Shown here piece by piece: positions 1 to 11,444 of a stretch of DNA of 64,000 nt (the stretch's first letter is position 1; each line of letters begins with the position of its first letter). The position numbers were made by a program, and so were the translations under genes. This DNA comes from Cycas panzhihuaensis. Its lineage: Eukaryota > Cycadophyta. The notes below the pieces were generated by a model, which was given only the letters and a program-made list of their open reading frames with translations, was not told the DNA's origin and did not search any database. The DNA lies in NCBI GenBank assembly GCA_023213395.1, contig CM041465.1:224757741-224821740 (forward strand), given 5' to 3'.

Positions 1-3000
1 TCTAAGGGTTTGGAGATGAAGGGTCATGCAAAGTGAATTGAAATGTCATATTAGACTCCTATTTAAATAGTGCAAAAGATTTAAGACCTATTCATTCTTC
101 ATGCTTGTAGAGGAGGAGGAAAAGAGGAGAGTCTTGGAAGGTGAATAGGTAAAGGTGGTCATAGGATCCTTAGGATAAAAGGATATAGATGAAAAGTGAC
201 CAAACAAAGAAGGTGAAAGGTCATAAAGGAGAAGAGACAAGGTAAAAGGTTACAAAATGTAAAAGGATATGGGAAGTGGAATTTCCCTACATGAATCAAC
301 TCCATAATATTATAAGTTAATTGGCTATTTTGTATTTATATGCATATGGGAATAAGATTATTGAGTATTGTACTAATTTGTTAGTCATTATAAATGTGTA
401 ATCCTAAAATGGGGGTTCTATGAGCTAGTTAGTGCAAGGCTGATTATGTGTTTTGGTTTGCTTTATTTTTATGTTTAATTGATGGATGATATTAAGGCCA
501 TTGAATGTTTATTTAAGCCATATTTATGTATATGAAAGACTAATGCAATGCATTCCTTCGCTATGTGTGAATGGAGATTTTTGGGAACTATTAAATAAAT
601 AATTTTATGACATCCTAATGGCATGTTTGTTGGGAATATTAGACTAGTTTCCCCTCCAAAATTTGTCCTTTGATGCCATTGGCTAGTTTGCAACTCCCAT
701 TTAGTAAGACGAGAGTAAGGCAATTGCTTTGGAGCATGCTCTTTGGTTTTAAGCTTTTGGTCTTGTAATTTCTTAGGCAAGACTTTTCTAAAATATCATA
801 TCTCCCTATATGTTTGTAAATATTGTGTTGGTCCTATTGATGCAGTTGCAATAGTCACTATTAACCAATTGTTTCTGTCACCAACAATTTTGAAATAACA
901 TTGAAACTTTAATTTCAAGGGTGTTGCACATAATTCCCTTTTAAGTTTAAGATAGGTAACTAATAATGATGTCGAAGAAATGCTATATTTTCTAGGATTT
1001 TTTTTTCCTAAATAAATTTATGTGAAGCTCTCAAGCTCCCCGTAGTGGTATTGATATTGCAATTCTCCTTTTCTAATTGAACTTGTATTTTGTTACATTG
1101 TAAGTTGAGAATGTAATGAATGCTAAAGTGGATTCAATTGGTAAACAAAAATTACTCTCGTGAGTTTGTTCTAGCTCCCATGAATCAAACATTGATGGAA
1201 TATATAAGCATGACCATACATCAAAGTTGTTGACATGTAATTAGGCTTTATAAATAACCTATTCGCTTGCTAACCCAAATAGAGCCATTTCTAAAATTTC
1301 TAATGTTCAATAACAAAGAAATTTGAATGAGGAATTAAGGCTAAACAATGTTACTTGTTCATCTTTCCTCTCTTAAATAAGATGTTCGTCACATGGATTT
1401 GTAATTGGAATAATGGCATGTTTGAGAACCCCTTTTATTCATAATTAAGAAATATCTTTAGAGTACATTGAGGAACAAATGTTCAATATGGGGACATTTC
1501 AAAGTACACCTGGTTTTATGGCTATCAAGAAATTTTATTATAGTTGCTTGCAATCATCTTGTTAGAAGTTTCAAACTATTTTGTATGTTGTTGCATAACT
1601 TTCTTATTTGGATTTATTTGTTTTATCTTTTACAGGAAGACCCTGTATATTCTCACTATCAACGCCTCCATTGTCATCTTTTGCCTCTTGAAGAAGATTT
1701 TGAAGATGTTGCTTTGGTAATATGTCTTTATTTCAAACCATGTAGGTGTTAGAAGATAGGTTCACTTTCACACATGTTTGACAAGAAAAGAAAATTCAAT
1801 TGTTTTTAGTTAGAAGAATAAATTTGACTTTGTAATGGTGAAATGTGGAGTACTTAGACAATGGTGATGGGGATATACGTTTTTTTTTTTTTTTTTTGGA
1901 TGTTTGTACAAATTCCCAAGGTGTAGTGCTTATAAGATTCAATGATGTGAAATATATAGGTTATGCATTATTAATAATGCATAATACAATTTCATTACAA
2001 CTATGCTAGTTATCTTCATAGGAAGCTTGAGCTTGATGCACGTATGAGCATTGAATGATAGATTTAGGTATGGTTGTGGTAGGGGTTAAGTTTGAAGTGA
2101 GCTTGAGTTTTGGCTAGCACAAGATAAGTTAATTCAATGGCGTTAGCCTATATTTGCATTTCTCTATACATCAAATGGACATGTGAACGTGTAAAGAGCA
2201 TAAGTTAGATTGCTATTTTGCGATAAAAAAAATATCCAAATTTGTGAGTGTGACAATTTGCTTTTTGAAGCAGTAAGATGATATTATACAATCATCAATT
2301 TACGAGGATGATGTTGTTAGTTTCAATAATAATATTGGTATTTTAGAAGACATAATTATTATAGTTTTAGCAAAATAAGTTATAGACATTGCATAATAAT
2401 CATTAGTTAGGATGAGTTGTGTAAGATGGCCGTGATTGCTTGCAAATTACTAGACAAAAGGGTTACTTATACACAAGTGTTCCAGATATTGTACCGAATG
2501 TATCATGCTCTTGTGTATCTTTGAGGTTTGTATGAAGACCTTTAGTGATTCATGCCTATCGATAATATTTTGTGCCTTTAGTCAATTTGTGTACTTACAT
2601 GCCAATTCATAAGAAACATGAATCACATACAATAGTGGTTTTCATTACAAATTAAGAATTGTGACTATGGAAGGTTCATGTTTTAGGAACTCCTTTGTAT
2701 GTGGGGTGTGTGTGTAATTCAACTTGCTCAACCACCCCCATGTTGTTTCTCTTTAGCCTCTTAGTCAAAGCGATTGTTCTTCATCTTTTAAGAGGTATTA
2801 CTATGAAATCTAAATGCATATATAAAAAAATTGTGGAAAAAAGCTTCTAAATCAAATTTAATTGATCAAATATTTTTTGAGAGATTTGTGGGGGCTTGTG
2901 TGTGTGTGTTGGGGTGGGGTGGGGGGGGGGGCGTTATTGAAGGAGATATTGAAAGTGGGTAGCAATTAAAAGTGTGGCAATTGCCATGGGAGTATAGTTA

Positions 3001-3431
3001 GCCAGTCAGTTGGCGATTGATCCTAGTCTCCAGTGGATTTGAGTGAAATCAACCCTAATCTAAGACATTACAATATCTATTGTTGGTTTAAACACAACTT
3101 CGCATATGCTAAAAGGTTGAAAAAATACAAATTATTCTAAGTTTTTAATTTCTATGAACCTTACACTACATGTTTATTTCACTATATTATTGAATTCAAT
3201 ATTTGAATTCCATTTATGCATTAAAAAAAGGAAAAGACTGATAAAGTGACTTTTGGCATTGACATTGTAAAGAGTACTTGATGAGAAGAGGATGAAAAAG
3301 ATGGAAACGGGTTTGATGATGGGAGACTTATTGCATTCACATTGGTGCATAATGATAGTGGTAGCTGTTTTGATGAAAAACTGAGTGAATTTTTCCTTAT
3401 TTATTCTCCTCTTTGCCACTCTAGCACTTCC
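1..3431. other. AT-rich unassigned DNA left of the first retrotransposon
   Basis: No LTR, reverse transcriptase or other recognisable element was found on either strand. Frames are short and closed. It holds homopolymer tracts (18 T at 1880-1897), a G-rich run at 2890-2931, and one exon-like segment at 1636-1716 listed separately. It could be intron or intergenic DNA, or contain very old repeats too decayed to recognise. Confidence 0.6.
1636..1716 (+). CDS. Candidate internal exon of an unidentified host gene
   Basis: An 81-bp segment (27 codons) is framed by a good plant 3' splice site (T-rich tract ending ttttacag at 1635) and a 5' splice site (TTG/gtaatatg from 1717). The frame starts EDPVYSHYQRL and ends EEDFEDVAL, with no stop. 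Its composition is less T-rich than the flanks, and the 90 bases before it look like an intron end. A frame stays open to the left (from 1468), but that stretch is T-rich and hydrophobic and is probably intron read-through. I do not recognise the protein. No second exon is visible nearby, so introns would be long. The segment could also be a chance ORF with fortuitous splice signals. Confidence 0.4.
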
Positions 3432-3986
3432 TGTTAAACTTTATGTTTACGTGTTAAGACTATGTACTTTATTTTTCATGTATTATTTGTACTTTTGTAC
3501 TTTTGTACTTTAGGGGTGACTTATCACTTAAGTGATAAAGTGCACACCCACATTCTTTCCCAGTGAGACAACATTGTCACATAAGGGTCAAATGGACCCC
3601 CATGCACTTTTGCTCACTTGAGAGCCCAAAAGGACAAATGTCCTACATGCAAGGCATGTACCTTGGATGTTTGACACTTGTCAAACATCCAATGCCTTAG
3701 GTCTCTTCTGTCACTCTATATATTGAGGCCTCTTCTCATGGTTATCATATCTGATTGGGCAGTATTGTTATCTTTGCTGTTGCTAATCAAACTGCTATTC
3801 ATTTGGAGGTTGGACCAATTCCAACTCCTCATATTTGGTATCATTTTGCTCTTCCTCTTCATGCTTTGATTTTGCTTATGTTGATCTCATATTTTTCATT
3901 GTTAGTTTAGATTATTTGCTTTCTAGAACTAGAGTGAACATATCTCCTAGATCTTGGGTTTCAAAAGTCTTTTGGCCATTTCAACA
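3432..3986 (+). repeat. Cop1 5' LTR (555 bp)
   Basis: It starts TGTTAAAC and ends TTCAACA, directly before the PBS, and aligns along its whole length with the LTRs at 11445, 26110, 32571 and 59698. U3 holds the palindrome at 3521-3538, the hairpin at 3662-3692 and a TATA-like stretch at about 3716-3724. No matching 3' LTR lies in the window, so no target duplication can be checked. Confidence 0.93.
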
Positions 3987-3988
3987 TT

Positions 3989-4000
3989 TGGGATCAGAGC
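3989..4000 (+). other. Cop1 primer binding site
   Basis: TGGGATCAGAGC lies two bases after the LTR. It differs by one base from TGGTATCAGAGC, the usual plant retrotransposon site complementary to the 3' end of initiator-Met tRNA, which the sister copy Cop2 keeps intact. Confidence 0.85.
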
Positions 4001-6466
4001 TAGAAGAAACTAGTTCCCTCTGTTCTGATTTTTGTTTTGCTCAAGAAAGATTCAAAGTAGGTTCTACTACCCCTTGGTGACAACCTTCACTTTCCGAAGG
4101 CGATCCAAGGTGTGTTTTAGACTTACAACTGTAGATCAAGCTTTGTGGAGCAGTGCTAAAAGTTGGAGAAGGCATATTTCTCAAATCTGAAATATTTTTC
4201 AGACTACTAGCTGAGGTTTTGAGCTGGTTTACTCACCCTTTCCTTGTGTTTTTTAATCAAAATTGGGTTTTTTAGCTAATTTTTTCTTGCAGAAAAAGGT
4301 GCTGAGCTATTCTCTAGCCATCTGAAGCTTTCAGATTGAATTTACTTGAAGTCTGAGGCCCCCTGTAGGCTATGGATAAATTTTGGCTATTTTCAGCTCT
4401 CAAACCCTGGTGGGAAAACTCAGATTCATTGGTGCAACCTCTAATAATCAGATCTATTGTCGTTTGAAGGTGTCTCTACTCACTGCAGGCCCAACATGCC
4501 CTCTCCAAGAAGTATAGCAGTCCGTGCCAGGCTGTACGAATGTCCGAACTGTCCACGGCCCTTGCGCCTTTTGAAATCTTCTTATTTTCATAACTTTTGC
4601 TGTGGTGGGTAATTTGCAATAAAAGTTTAGGGGAATCTTTGTATCCCCGCTAAGACCCCACACCTCAGATCTCACGTTGATCCGTTCACTCTACAGGCTG
4701 TACGATCGATTTGTGTGAATACTGGCTGTGCACCCAACTGTGTCCCTTCTTCAATCGTTATCTCTCAACAATCAACGAGAAGTTCTAAAAATTGGCAGGA
4801 CTCATGTCTGAGTATCTGCGACCCTGCCCTCCAATTTTGGTCTCGATCAACTGAGTTTTCGTGGAGATTTGTCCATTTGAGTAAATTTGGACTACGCCCC
4901 CACGCCGTTGATTTTTTCGACTTTTGTTTTTTTGAAAAATTTCGAAAAAAACTTTATCATTTCAAACTTTGGCTTATAACTTTAAGAATATTCTCACTTT
5001 GATAAACTTTATTGTTCTAAATTTTATATTTAGTCACCCTTTTAATCACTGAAAATGACCTTTTTAAAGTCAAAATCAATACTTTCAGTGATTTTTTAGT
5101 TTGGTGACTACATTAGCTTTACGTTTGTGACAATAGGAACTAAATCAAGTATTTTTCACATTGAAAAGTGAATTTTTTCCCTCGTTAAGCTATTTCTTAT
5201 TAGAGGCACCTTGCATGGTGACCACAACTTATATTTCTCTTGGAAAAAGTCACCCTTTTTTGTACTTTTGGAGTTAAAAATCTTCCTTGATACTTAGTAA
5301 TCTCATTAAAAGCTGATGCTAAGTCATTCTCTCATCTTTGGAGATTAAAAATACTTGATTAAAAGTGCCTATAAAGGCTCCCAACATGGTGTCCTTGTTG
5401 CTCCAAGTTACAAAAAAAGTTGAATTTCAACTTTTGTTTTTTGGTATTTTAAGCCTTATTTAACACTTATCTATGCTTACAAGTGTTAAAAGGCATCGAA
5501 AGAAGTGATTTTTAAGTGTTGTTACTTCGTTAAAGTGATCCTCATCACTATTTCGACGCTTTTCTTACGACAACTTGCATGGTGACCCTTTTCCCTTAGT
5601 CACAAAAAGGGCTCAAGGAGGCTTGTTACTTAATAAAATTACTCATTTTTTGTTGATCGTTGGGACTATTTTAAAGTCCCAACACTTGGTGCTTGGCGTC
5701 TTCAGTTTGCAAGTGATCTTTCTCTCCTTTCTTCAGCATTAAAAGGAACCCACTTGCATTTTTCAACACAAAGGCTTTGCTTATTTTTTATTGAAGCACT
5801 TAGCACCTTCTTCAAGTGCAAACATCTTTCATTGTACTTGAGCACTCTTTTACTTGGATTTGATAGCACTACTTTACACCATAAAGTGCTCTTGTAAAAT
5901 ACCCAAAGTGTTCATTTTGATGTATTTGGTTGCTTATTTTTTAAACTCTTTTTCTCATTGTAAATATTAATCAAGCATCTACATCATCCAAGTAAAATCT
6001 ACTCTAAGTCCACTTCAATCTTCTAAAAAGTGAACTTTAAAATCAGGTAGGAGAGGATCGAAAAAGGTTCAAACCTTGCCTATGAAATAACCTTAAGCGT
6101 GGTGCATTCTTTAGGGGACCAACCGATCGTACGGTCAATGCATGACAATTAAGGTTGCTTGAGGGAAAGGACGTTCGAAAAGGGTGTTATTAGGGCTATG
6201 AATCCAAGGGAAAACATGGTACATCCATGCAGATCAACCCTACATACCTTGTCCTAGATTCAACTTGGCCAATTGTTAGATCTCTTCTATAGATCAGGGT
6301 TGGACCAACCTTTTAGCCTAGTCCTCCACCCCTCATCACTCCATTCAGTTGTTGGATCTTCTAGTAAGATCAAAACTGTTGGTTTCGTTAGAAGAAGGTG
6401 GAACTTAAGCGATGAAAGCTTTAAGTTTCTAAGTTATCTACTAGCTTCAAGCCTTACAACTTTAAC
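4001..6466 (+). other. Cop1 long untranslated leader
   Basis: About 2.5 kb lies between PBS and gag with no convincing ORF. It aligns in blocks with the leaders of Cop2, Cop3 and (second half) Cop4. Features seen: a hairpin at 5659-5683 (9-bp stem, loop ATTTTAA), a cgatcgtacggtca dyad at 6124-6137, and a CATGG/CCATG stem-loop at 6215-6229. The last 400 bases before gag are the best conserved. A role in packaging, dimerisation or translation is inference. Confidence 0.8.
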
Positions 6467-7270
6467 ATGGCTGTAATTAATATGCTAAATGCATGTACCA
6501 TCAGATTAACAGGACAAGACAACTATCAAGAATGGAAAAGGATCACTCAAAATCTTTTGATAATGAACAAATTTTGGGGTTATGTTTCTGGGAGAATACC
6601 TCGACCTGTACCTATTGTAAGTGATGGTGTAATTATTCATCCTGATGCTGCTTGTGTTGCTATTTGGGAAGCCAAGGATGAAATTGCTTTGGCATTCTTA
6701 CATAAAATTATTGATGTTCATGTTGAGCAAAATATTGTGTGTGCAAAGACTTCCAAGGAAGCATGGGACATTTTGTCATCCTTGTATGAAAGGCGAGATG
6801 AAGCGCGCATTTTGATGGTAAAAGCAAAGTTGTATTCTGTAAAATTTGTCAAGCCTATGTCAACTTTTCTTTCCTCCATCAAGGAGGTATGTAATGAATT
6901 AAATACATTGGGTAGTCCTCCTTCCAGAGATGAGCTTATAACTACAATTGTCAAAGCATTGCATAAGGACTACAATGATTTTATTTCTTCCACTACTCGA
7001 GATGGTTCACTCAAAAGAATGTCTTTCAATGAACTTGAAAGCTTGTTGCTCCAAGAGGAGCAGATTTACATCAAGGACGATGATGACGAACCATCCACTT
7101 CAGGGGCATGGACAGCCAAATCTAAGGCCAAGCAAATCCCCAAACCTGCACTTTCAAAGCAGTTTAGAAACATGAACATTGGCTCCTTAAAGATCAATGT
7201 TGTCTGTCATTATTGTGGCAAAGTTGGCCACATAGCTCCTGATTGTAGGAAGAAACAAGCAGATCTTTAG
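6467..7270 (+). pseudogene. gag: Cop1 gag (nucleocapsid)
   Basis: A 267-codon frame starts MAVINMLNACTIRL. The body has the Copia gag (UBN2-type) pattern, with KEAWDILSSLYERRDEAR around residues 100-117. One zinc knuckle CHYCGKVGHIAPDC (CX2CX4HX4C) is at 7205-7246. Gag forms the cytoplasmic particle that packages element RNA. The frame ends at a TAG just after the knuckle, where sister copies continue into a Gln-rich linker and protease. ATG at 6467 is chosen because it matches the aligned starts in Cop2 (14029), Cop3 (28691) and Cop4 (62134). Confidence 0.88.
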
Positions 7271-7772
7271 CAGACACGACAACAAAGAAGAAGAACCATA
7301 TTAGCGAGATCGAGAGATAGCGGCCACGCGTCAGCAATTCCTACAACAATGGTTTCAACATCAACAGTAGCAACAACCCCCTTGACTAAATGGAGGTGCC
7401 TATCGAGGAGGTCAAAGAGGAAGGGGGGGTTTTAGAGGTGGCAATGAACGCTACATCAATTAGTTTGCAGATGAGGATAAATTGTTCTGTGCTTATCATA
7501 CATCCAAGGTTGATCAAACTTGGATCATTGACTCTAGAGCTACTCAACACATGACTGGGAGTGAAGAACTCCTTTGCGACATCAAGGAAGGAAAAGGTCA
7601 ATCAGTGACCTTCGGCAACAATGAATTGGTCAAGATCTCTGGCATAGGCACAATTGCTCCATTCCATTCTCCTTCCAATCCTTCCTCCACATTTCCAATG
7701 GCAATGCCTATTTCATACCTTCCATGGAGAAGAGCTTGTTATCTGTTAGCAAATTGGACAAGCAACATATGA
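7271..7772 (+). pseudogene. Cop1 gag linker and aspartic protease
   Basis: The first 200 bases match the Gln/Gly-rich linker of Cop3 but are shifted. The protease motif WIIDSRATQHMTG follows, with the catalytic Asp codon at 7530-7532. The family motif is D-S-G; here Gly is Arg, so the site is probably dead. This segment is in another frame from gag and integrase, and a second shift near 7700 (Cop3 reads FPDGNAYFIPS, this copy reads FPMAMPISYLP) restores the original frame. Confidence 0.82.
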
Positions 7773-8662
7773 GCATTTTGTTCAAGAATGGGTAATGTGT
7801 AATAAGTGACAAGAATGACCAAGTAGTGGCTATTAGATATGAGGATCATGTCCTCTACAAATTGGATGCTAATAATAGCATACTTGATTCTCCTTACTCT
7901 GGTTCCATTGTCACTCAATCTTTGTCCAATATGCAACTTTGGCATCAACGTCTAGGCCACTTGAGCTTATACAATCTCAAGCATATGGTGAACAAGAATA
8001 TGGTGCATGGGCTTCCAAAGATGTATGGTTCAAAATGTTTTTGTGAAGCTTGCATAATGGGGACACAACATCGCTTGCTTTTCCCTAAAGGCAAAGCTTA
8101 GCATGCATTGCATCCTTTGTAGTTGATATATTCAGATTTGTGTGGACCCATGTCCACCGCATACTTTGGAGGAGCCTTGTATTACATCTTCATTGATGAT
8201 TTCTCCCATAAAGTTTGGGTTTACTTCATCAAACATAAATCTGAAGCATTTCAAAAGTTTAAGGAATTCGAGCTTGAAGTGGAGAACAAGTCTGGCCAAT
8301 CAATCAAAATACTAAGGACAGACAATGAAGGTGAATTCACTTCAAAGGAATTCACCCAATTCTGCAAGGATAATGACATTCAGAAACAACTTATCATTCC
8401 TCACACTCCTCAACAAAATGGAGTCTCTGAAAGGATGAATAGAACTTTGGCTAACAAAGCCAAAGTAATGATGCATGCAAAGGGACTCACTCGATCTTAC
8501 TGGGCAGAGGTATTCCACACAGCTGTCTATGTGGCAAATCAGAGTCTAACATCAGTAGTCACTAATATCACACCAGGCGAGGCATGGTCTGGTAAAAAGC
8601 CAATTGTCAGCCATTTGAGGACTTTTGGGTGTACTGCTTATATGCACATTCCTGATCAGTAA
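7773..8662 (+). pseudogene. Cop1 integrase
   Basis: The zinc-binding N-terminal part is visible as LWHQRLGHLSLYNL and CEACIMGTQHR (HHCC type) at about 7936-8075. The catalytic core has D at 8135-8137 (SDLCGPM), D at 8321-8323 (RTDNEGEF) and E at 8429-8431 (GVSERMN), a complete DDE set. A TAG at 8099 breaks the frame between the two parts and a TAA at 8660 ends it. The product would insert element cDNA into nuclear DNA. Unlike Cop2 and Cop3, this copy keeps the ancestral-looking LTRSYWAEVFHTA after the core. Confidence 0.9.
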
Positions 8663-9757
8663 AGAACCAAATTAGACAAGCATAGTCTAAAATGCATCTT
8701 TGTAGGTTATGCCATTCATAGCGAAGCCTACAAGTTATATGATCCCATTGGAAAGAAAATGCATCTCTCAAGAGATGTAATCTTTGCTGAAGAAGATCAC
8801 AAGCAATTAGATACAGCATCCATCCAACCTCCTATTGACAAAGGCAAAATTATTGTTGAGGCTTTCCTTCCCTCTCAATCTTGAACTCCATGCACATCAT
8901 CTACACCTGCTGGACCACCCACATCATCAGAATCAACTTCACTTGATCCTAGCACATCTTCTGTTGATCAACCACTTAGACCAGAAGATCTTGAGGTTGA
9001 AGTTACATCAATCAGAAGGTTACCCAAATGGTATACTCAAATAATGCAGGACAGCCAGATTGTTGAAGGAAAATGTCCATCAAGATATAGGCAGCAAACC
9101 AATTTTGCACTTATGGATAAAGTGCTTTGTGTTGATGAACCATCCATTTTTGAGGAGGCTTTTAAAAATGAAAATTGGAACGCTACCATTGATGAAAAAA
9201 TCCATTCTATTGAAAAGAATAGAACTTGCGATTTGGTTGAATTGCCTAAACTCAAACAGGCAATTAGTTGCAAATGGGTCTACAAGACCAAATTCCATTC
9301 TGATGGTTCACTTAAGCGTCGAAAGGCCCGCCTTGTTGCAAAAGGCTTCAAAGAAAAGGAAGGCATAGATTATGAGGAGACTTTTGCACCTGTTGCTAAC
9401 ATGAATACCATTAGACTCATCTTGGCCTTAGCAGCTCAGGGCAAATGGCTGTTTTTTCAGATAGACGTGAAGAGTGCCTTTCTCAATGGTGATCTTCAAG
9501 AGGAGGTATACTTGGAGCAACCTCCTAGTTACAAAGTACAAGGCAAGGAGCACTTAGTTTGCTGCCTAAAAAAGGTATTGTATGGTTTGAAACAAGCTTC
9601 AAGAGCATGGTACTCAAAGATTGATGATTATTTTTTAAGACATGGGTATCATCGATCTACTTCAGATCCTAACTAGTATATCAAAATTGGGAAAGACCAT
9701 GCTATCTTCATTGTCTTGTATGTTGATGGCTTAGTGATCACTGGCAATGACACTAAG
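8663..9757 (+). pseudogene. Cop1 reverse transcriptase (partial)
   Basis: Starts with the linker KLDKHSLKCIFVGYAIHS and a Ser/Pro-rich region containing a stop at about 8881. The RT core follows (KWVYKTKFHSDGSLKRRKARLVAKGF, split here only by length, then SAFLNGDLQEEVYLEQPP and LYGLKQASRAWYSKIDDYF). The catalytic motif is YVDG at 9719-9730 where Cop2 and Cop3 have YVDD and YIDD, so the second catalytic Asp is lost. There is also a TAG after SDPN (9674). The coding match ends at about 9757. Confidence 0.88.
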
Positions 9758-9826
9758 AGAAAATTATAATATCAAATGTAAGCAATGGACATCGAATTTG
9801 ATTTCATGGGTGCTTGATGAACTTTA

Positions 9827-10035
9827 TGTAGCATTCGAAACGCTTTGGAAGGCTATCTGGTTGACCTTCCTTAAGAGTAGAAAAACTGACCTATATACAT
9901 TTCTTTTCTTTTCCTATTTTGAGGACTATTCTAGTTGATTTATAATCTTCCTTTTAGGTGGGTTTATGCCTCTTTCTGGCTGACTTCTGTTAAGGGTCAT
10001 TTGGCTGCCTATATAAGGAACATCCTGGTCCTCCG
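9827..10035 (+). repeat. Chr1 5' LTR, left part only
   Basis: Aligns with the first about 210 bases of the 3' LTR at 17736 (shared blocks: gaccttccttaag, gggtttatgcctctttct, aagggtcatttgg). It breaks off near 10035, where coding sequence similar to Chr2 22490 onward begins. The rest of the LTR, PBS and gag are missing. Confidence 0.88.
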
Positions 10036-11444
10036 AAATGGATTGAGGAATTAATCTGAGGTTATATCAATGACCCTCACTCTTAGGAGGTATTGTAGAA
10101 ATCAAAAGGGGCAATAATACCAAACATAGTCTGGAAGGGAGGCTACTTATGAGAAAAGGAAAAATATTAGTGCCATTAGTTTCAAATATCAAAACAAAAC
10201 TTTTGGAGGAAGCACATTGTTCCGTAATTGTAGGACAATGAGAATCAACAAAAGTTATCAACAAATTTAGGACACCTTTTTTTGGAAGGGAATGAAAAGA
10301 AATGTACATAAGTTTGTTTCTGAATGTAATACCAGTCAAAGAAATAGGAGTGAAAGCCTAAAAATCCTTGGGTTGCTCCATCCACCACATTTATCAGGAC
10401 AAAAGTGGGAAGAGATCTCAATGGACTTCATCATAGGGTTACCAAAATCTGAATGGAACGATGCCATTTTTGTGGTAGTTGATCGTCTGACCAAATACAC
10501 ATACTTTAGAGGGATGCAAACGTTGGCTACAACTACTCAAATAGTAGTTATATTTATTAAAAAAACTTATTGTCTCCATGGTTTCTCAAAAATAATTGTT
10601 AGCGACAGATTCTTGAAATTGACAAGTAATTTCTAGTAAGAATTATACAAAATGGCAAGTACAAAACTAAACATGAATACAACTTATCACCCTCGGATAG
10701 ACAAACAAATAGAAGCTATCAATAAATGTTTGGAAGGCTATCTACGGAATTTTGCTTCTAACAGACAATATCAATGGCATAAATGGCTCCATTTAGTTGA
10801 ATGGTGGTACAATACTATCTACTATACCACAACAAAGATGACACTAGTCCAAGCTCTTTATGGTTTTGAACCACCCTCCATTCTAACATGGTCACAAACC
10901 TCCAAAGTCCAAGCTTTACAAGAGCAATAAGAGTAGATGCAACAAATGCTTGAGCTTTTAAGGAATAATCCGAACATTGCCCAAAACAGGATGAAACAAC
11001 AAGCGAACCTCCACAGGAGAGAACGATCATTTGGGCCAAGAGATTGGGTTTTTCTTCAGCTTCAACCTCATAAGCAAACAACTTTAAAACATTCTACTCG
11101 ATACAAATTACAACTGGAATTTTTTGGGCCATACAAAGTAATGGCCAAAATAGGAGAGGTAGGTTATCAACTGGAATTACCTCCTGCAGGCTACATCCTT
11201 AACACATTTCATATCTCCTGTCTCAAACAGAAGCTCAGAAAAGATACAATGCCTCAAACAAACTTACCCATATCAGATGAAGAAGGCAAGCTTATAGTTG
11301 AACTAGAAGGTGTCTTATAAGTACGTACCAGGAGGCTTCATTCAAGAGAAATCAAGGAATATCTCATTAAATGGAAGGTGTGTGATAGTAGCAACGCAAC
11401 CTCAAAGTCTGAAGAGTGGATGCAATAATAGTCGGAGTTAGCCA
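10036..11444 (+). pseudogene. Chr1 integrase and chromodomain
   Basis: The N-terminal zinc finger is degraded (FVSECNTSQRN). The integrase core has D at 10424-10426 (MDFIIGLP), D at 10604-10606 (VSDRFLKL; the usual DRDPKF is altered) and E at 10712-10714 (KQIEAINK). A C-terminal GPY/F-like segment (FFGPYKVMAKIGEVGYQLELP) follows, and then a chromodomain (RTRRLHSREIKEYLIKWK and SEEWMQ). In chromoviruses this domain steers insertion to particular chromatin. One frame runs through, broken by stops at 10634, 10928, 11318 and 11427. Confidence 0.9.

Larger units (their letters stand above)
3432..9757 (+). mobile_element. Cop1: Ty1/Copia LTR retrotransposon, 3' end missing
   Basis: Order seen: 5' LTR, initiator-Met PBS, 2.5-kb leader, gag with zinc knuckle, protease, integrase, reverse transcriptase. 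Integrase before RT is the Copia order. The copy stops inside RT at about 9757, just after the YVDG motif. RNase H and the 3' LTR are absent, and the next 69 bases (9758-9826) match none of the sister copies. Gag, integrase and RT share one frame while protease is out of frame, so the ancestor had a single gag-pol ORF, now broken. It is the same family as Cop2, Cop3 and Cop4 but carries its own variants, and looks older than Cop3. Confidence 0.92.

Noticed and set aside
1468-1635. Hydrophobic N-terminal extension of the exon-like frame
   Set aside because: T-rich, ends in a strong 3' splice site, and reads like an intron by composition.
3987-4000. tRNA-gene-like words at the PBS sites
   Set aside because: Only 12-14 bases complementary to a tRNA 3' end, always next to an LTR; these are primer sites, not tRNA genes.
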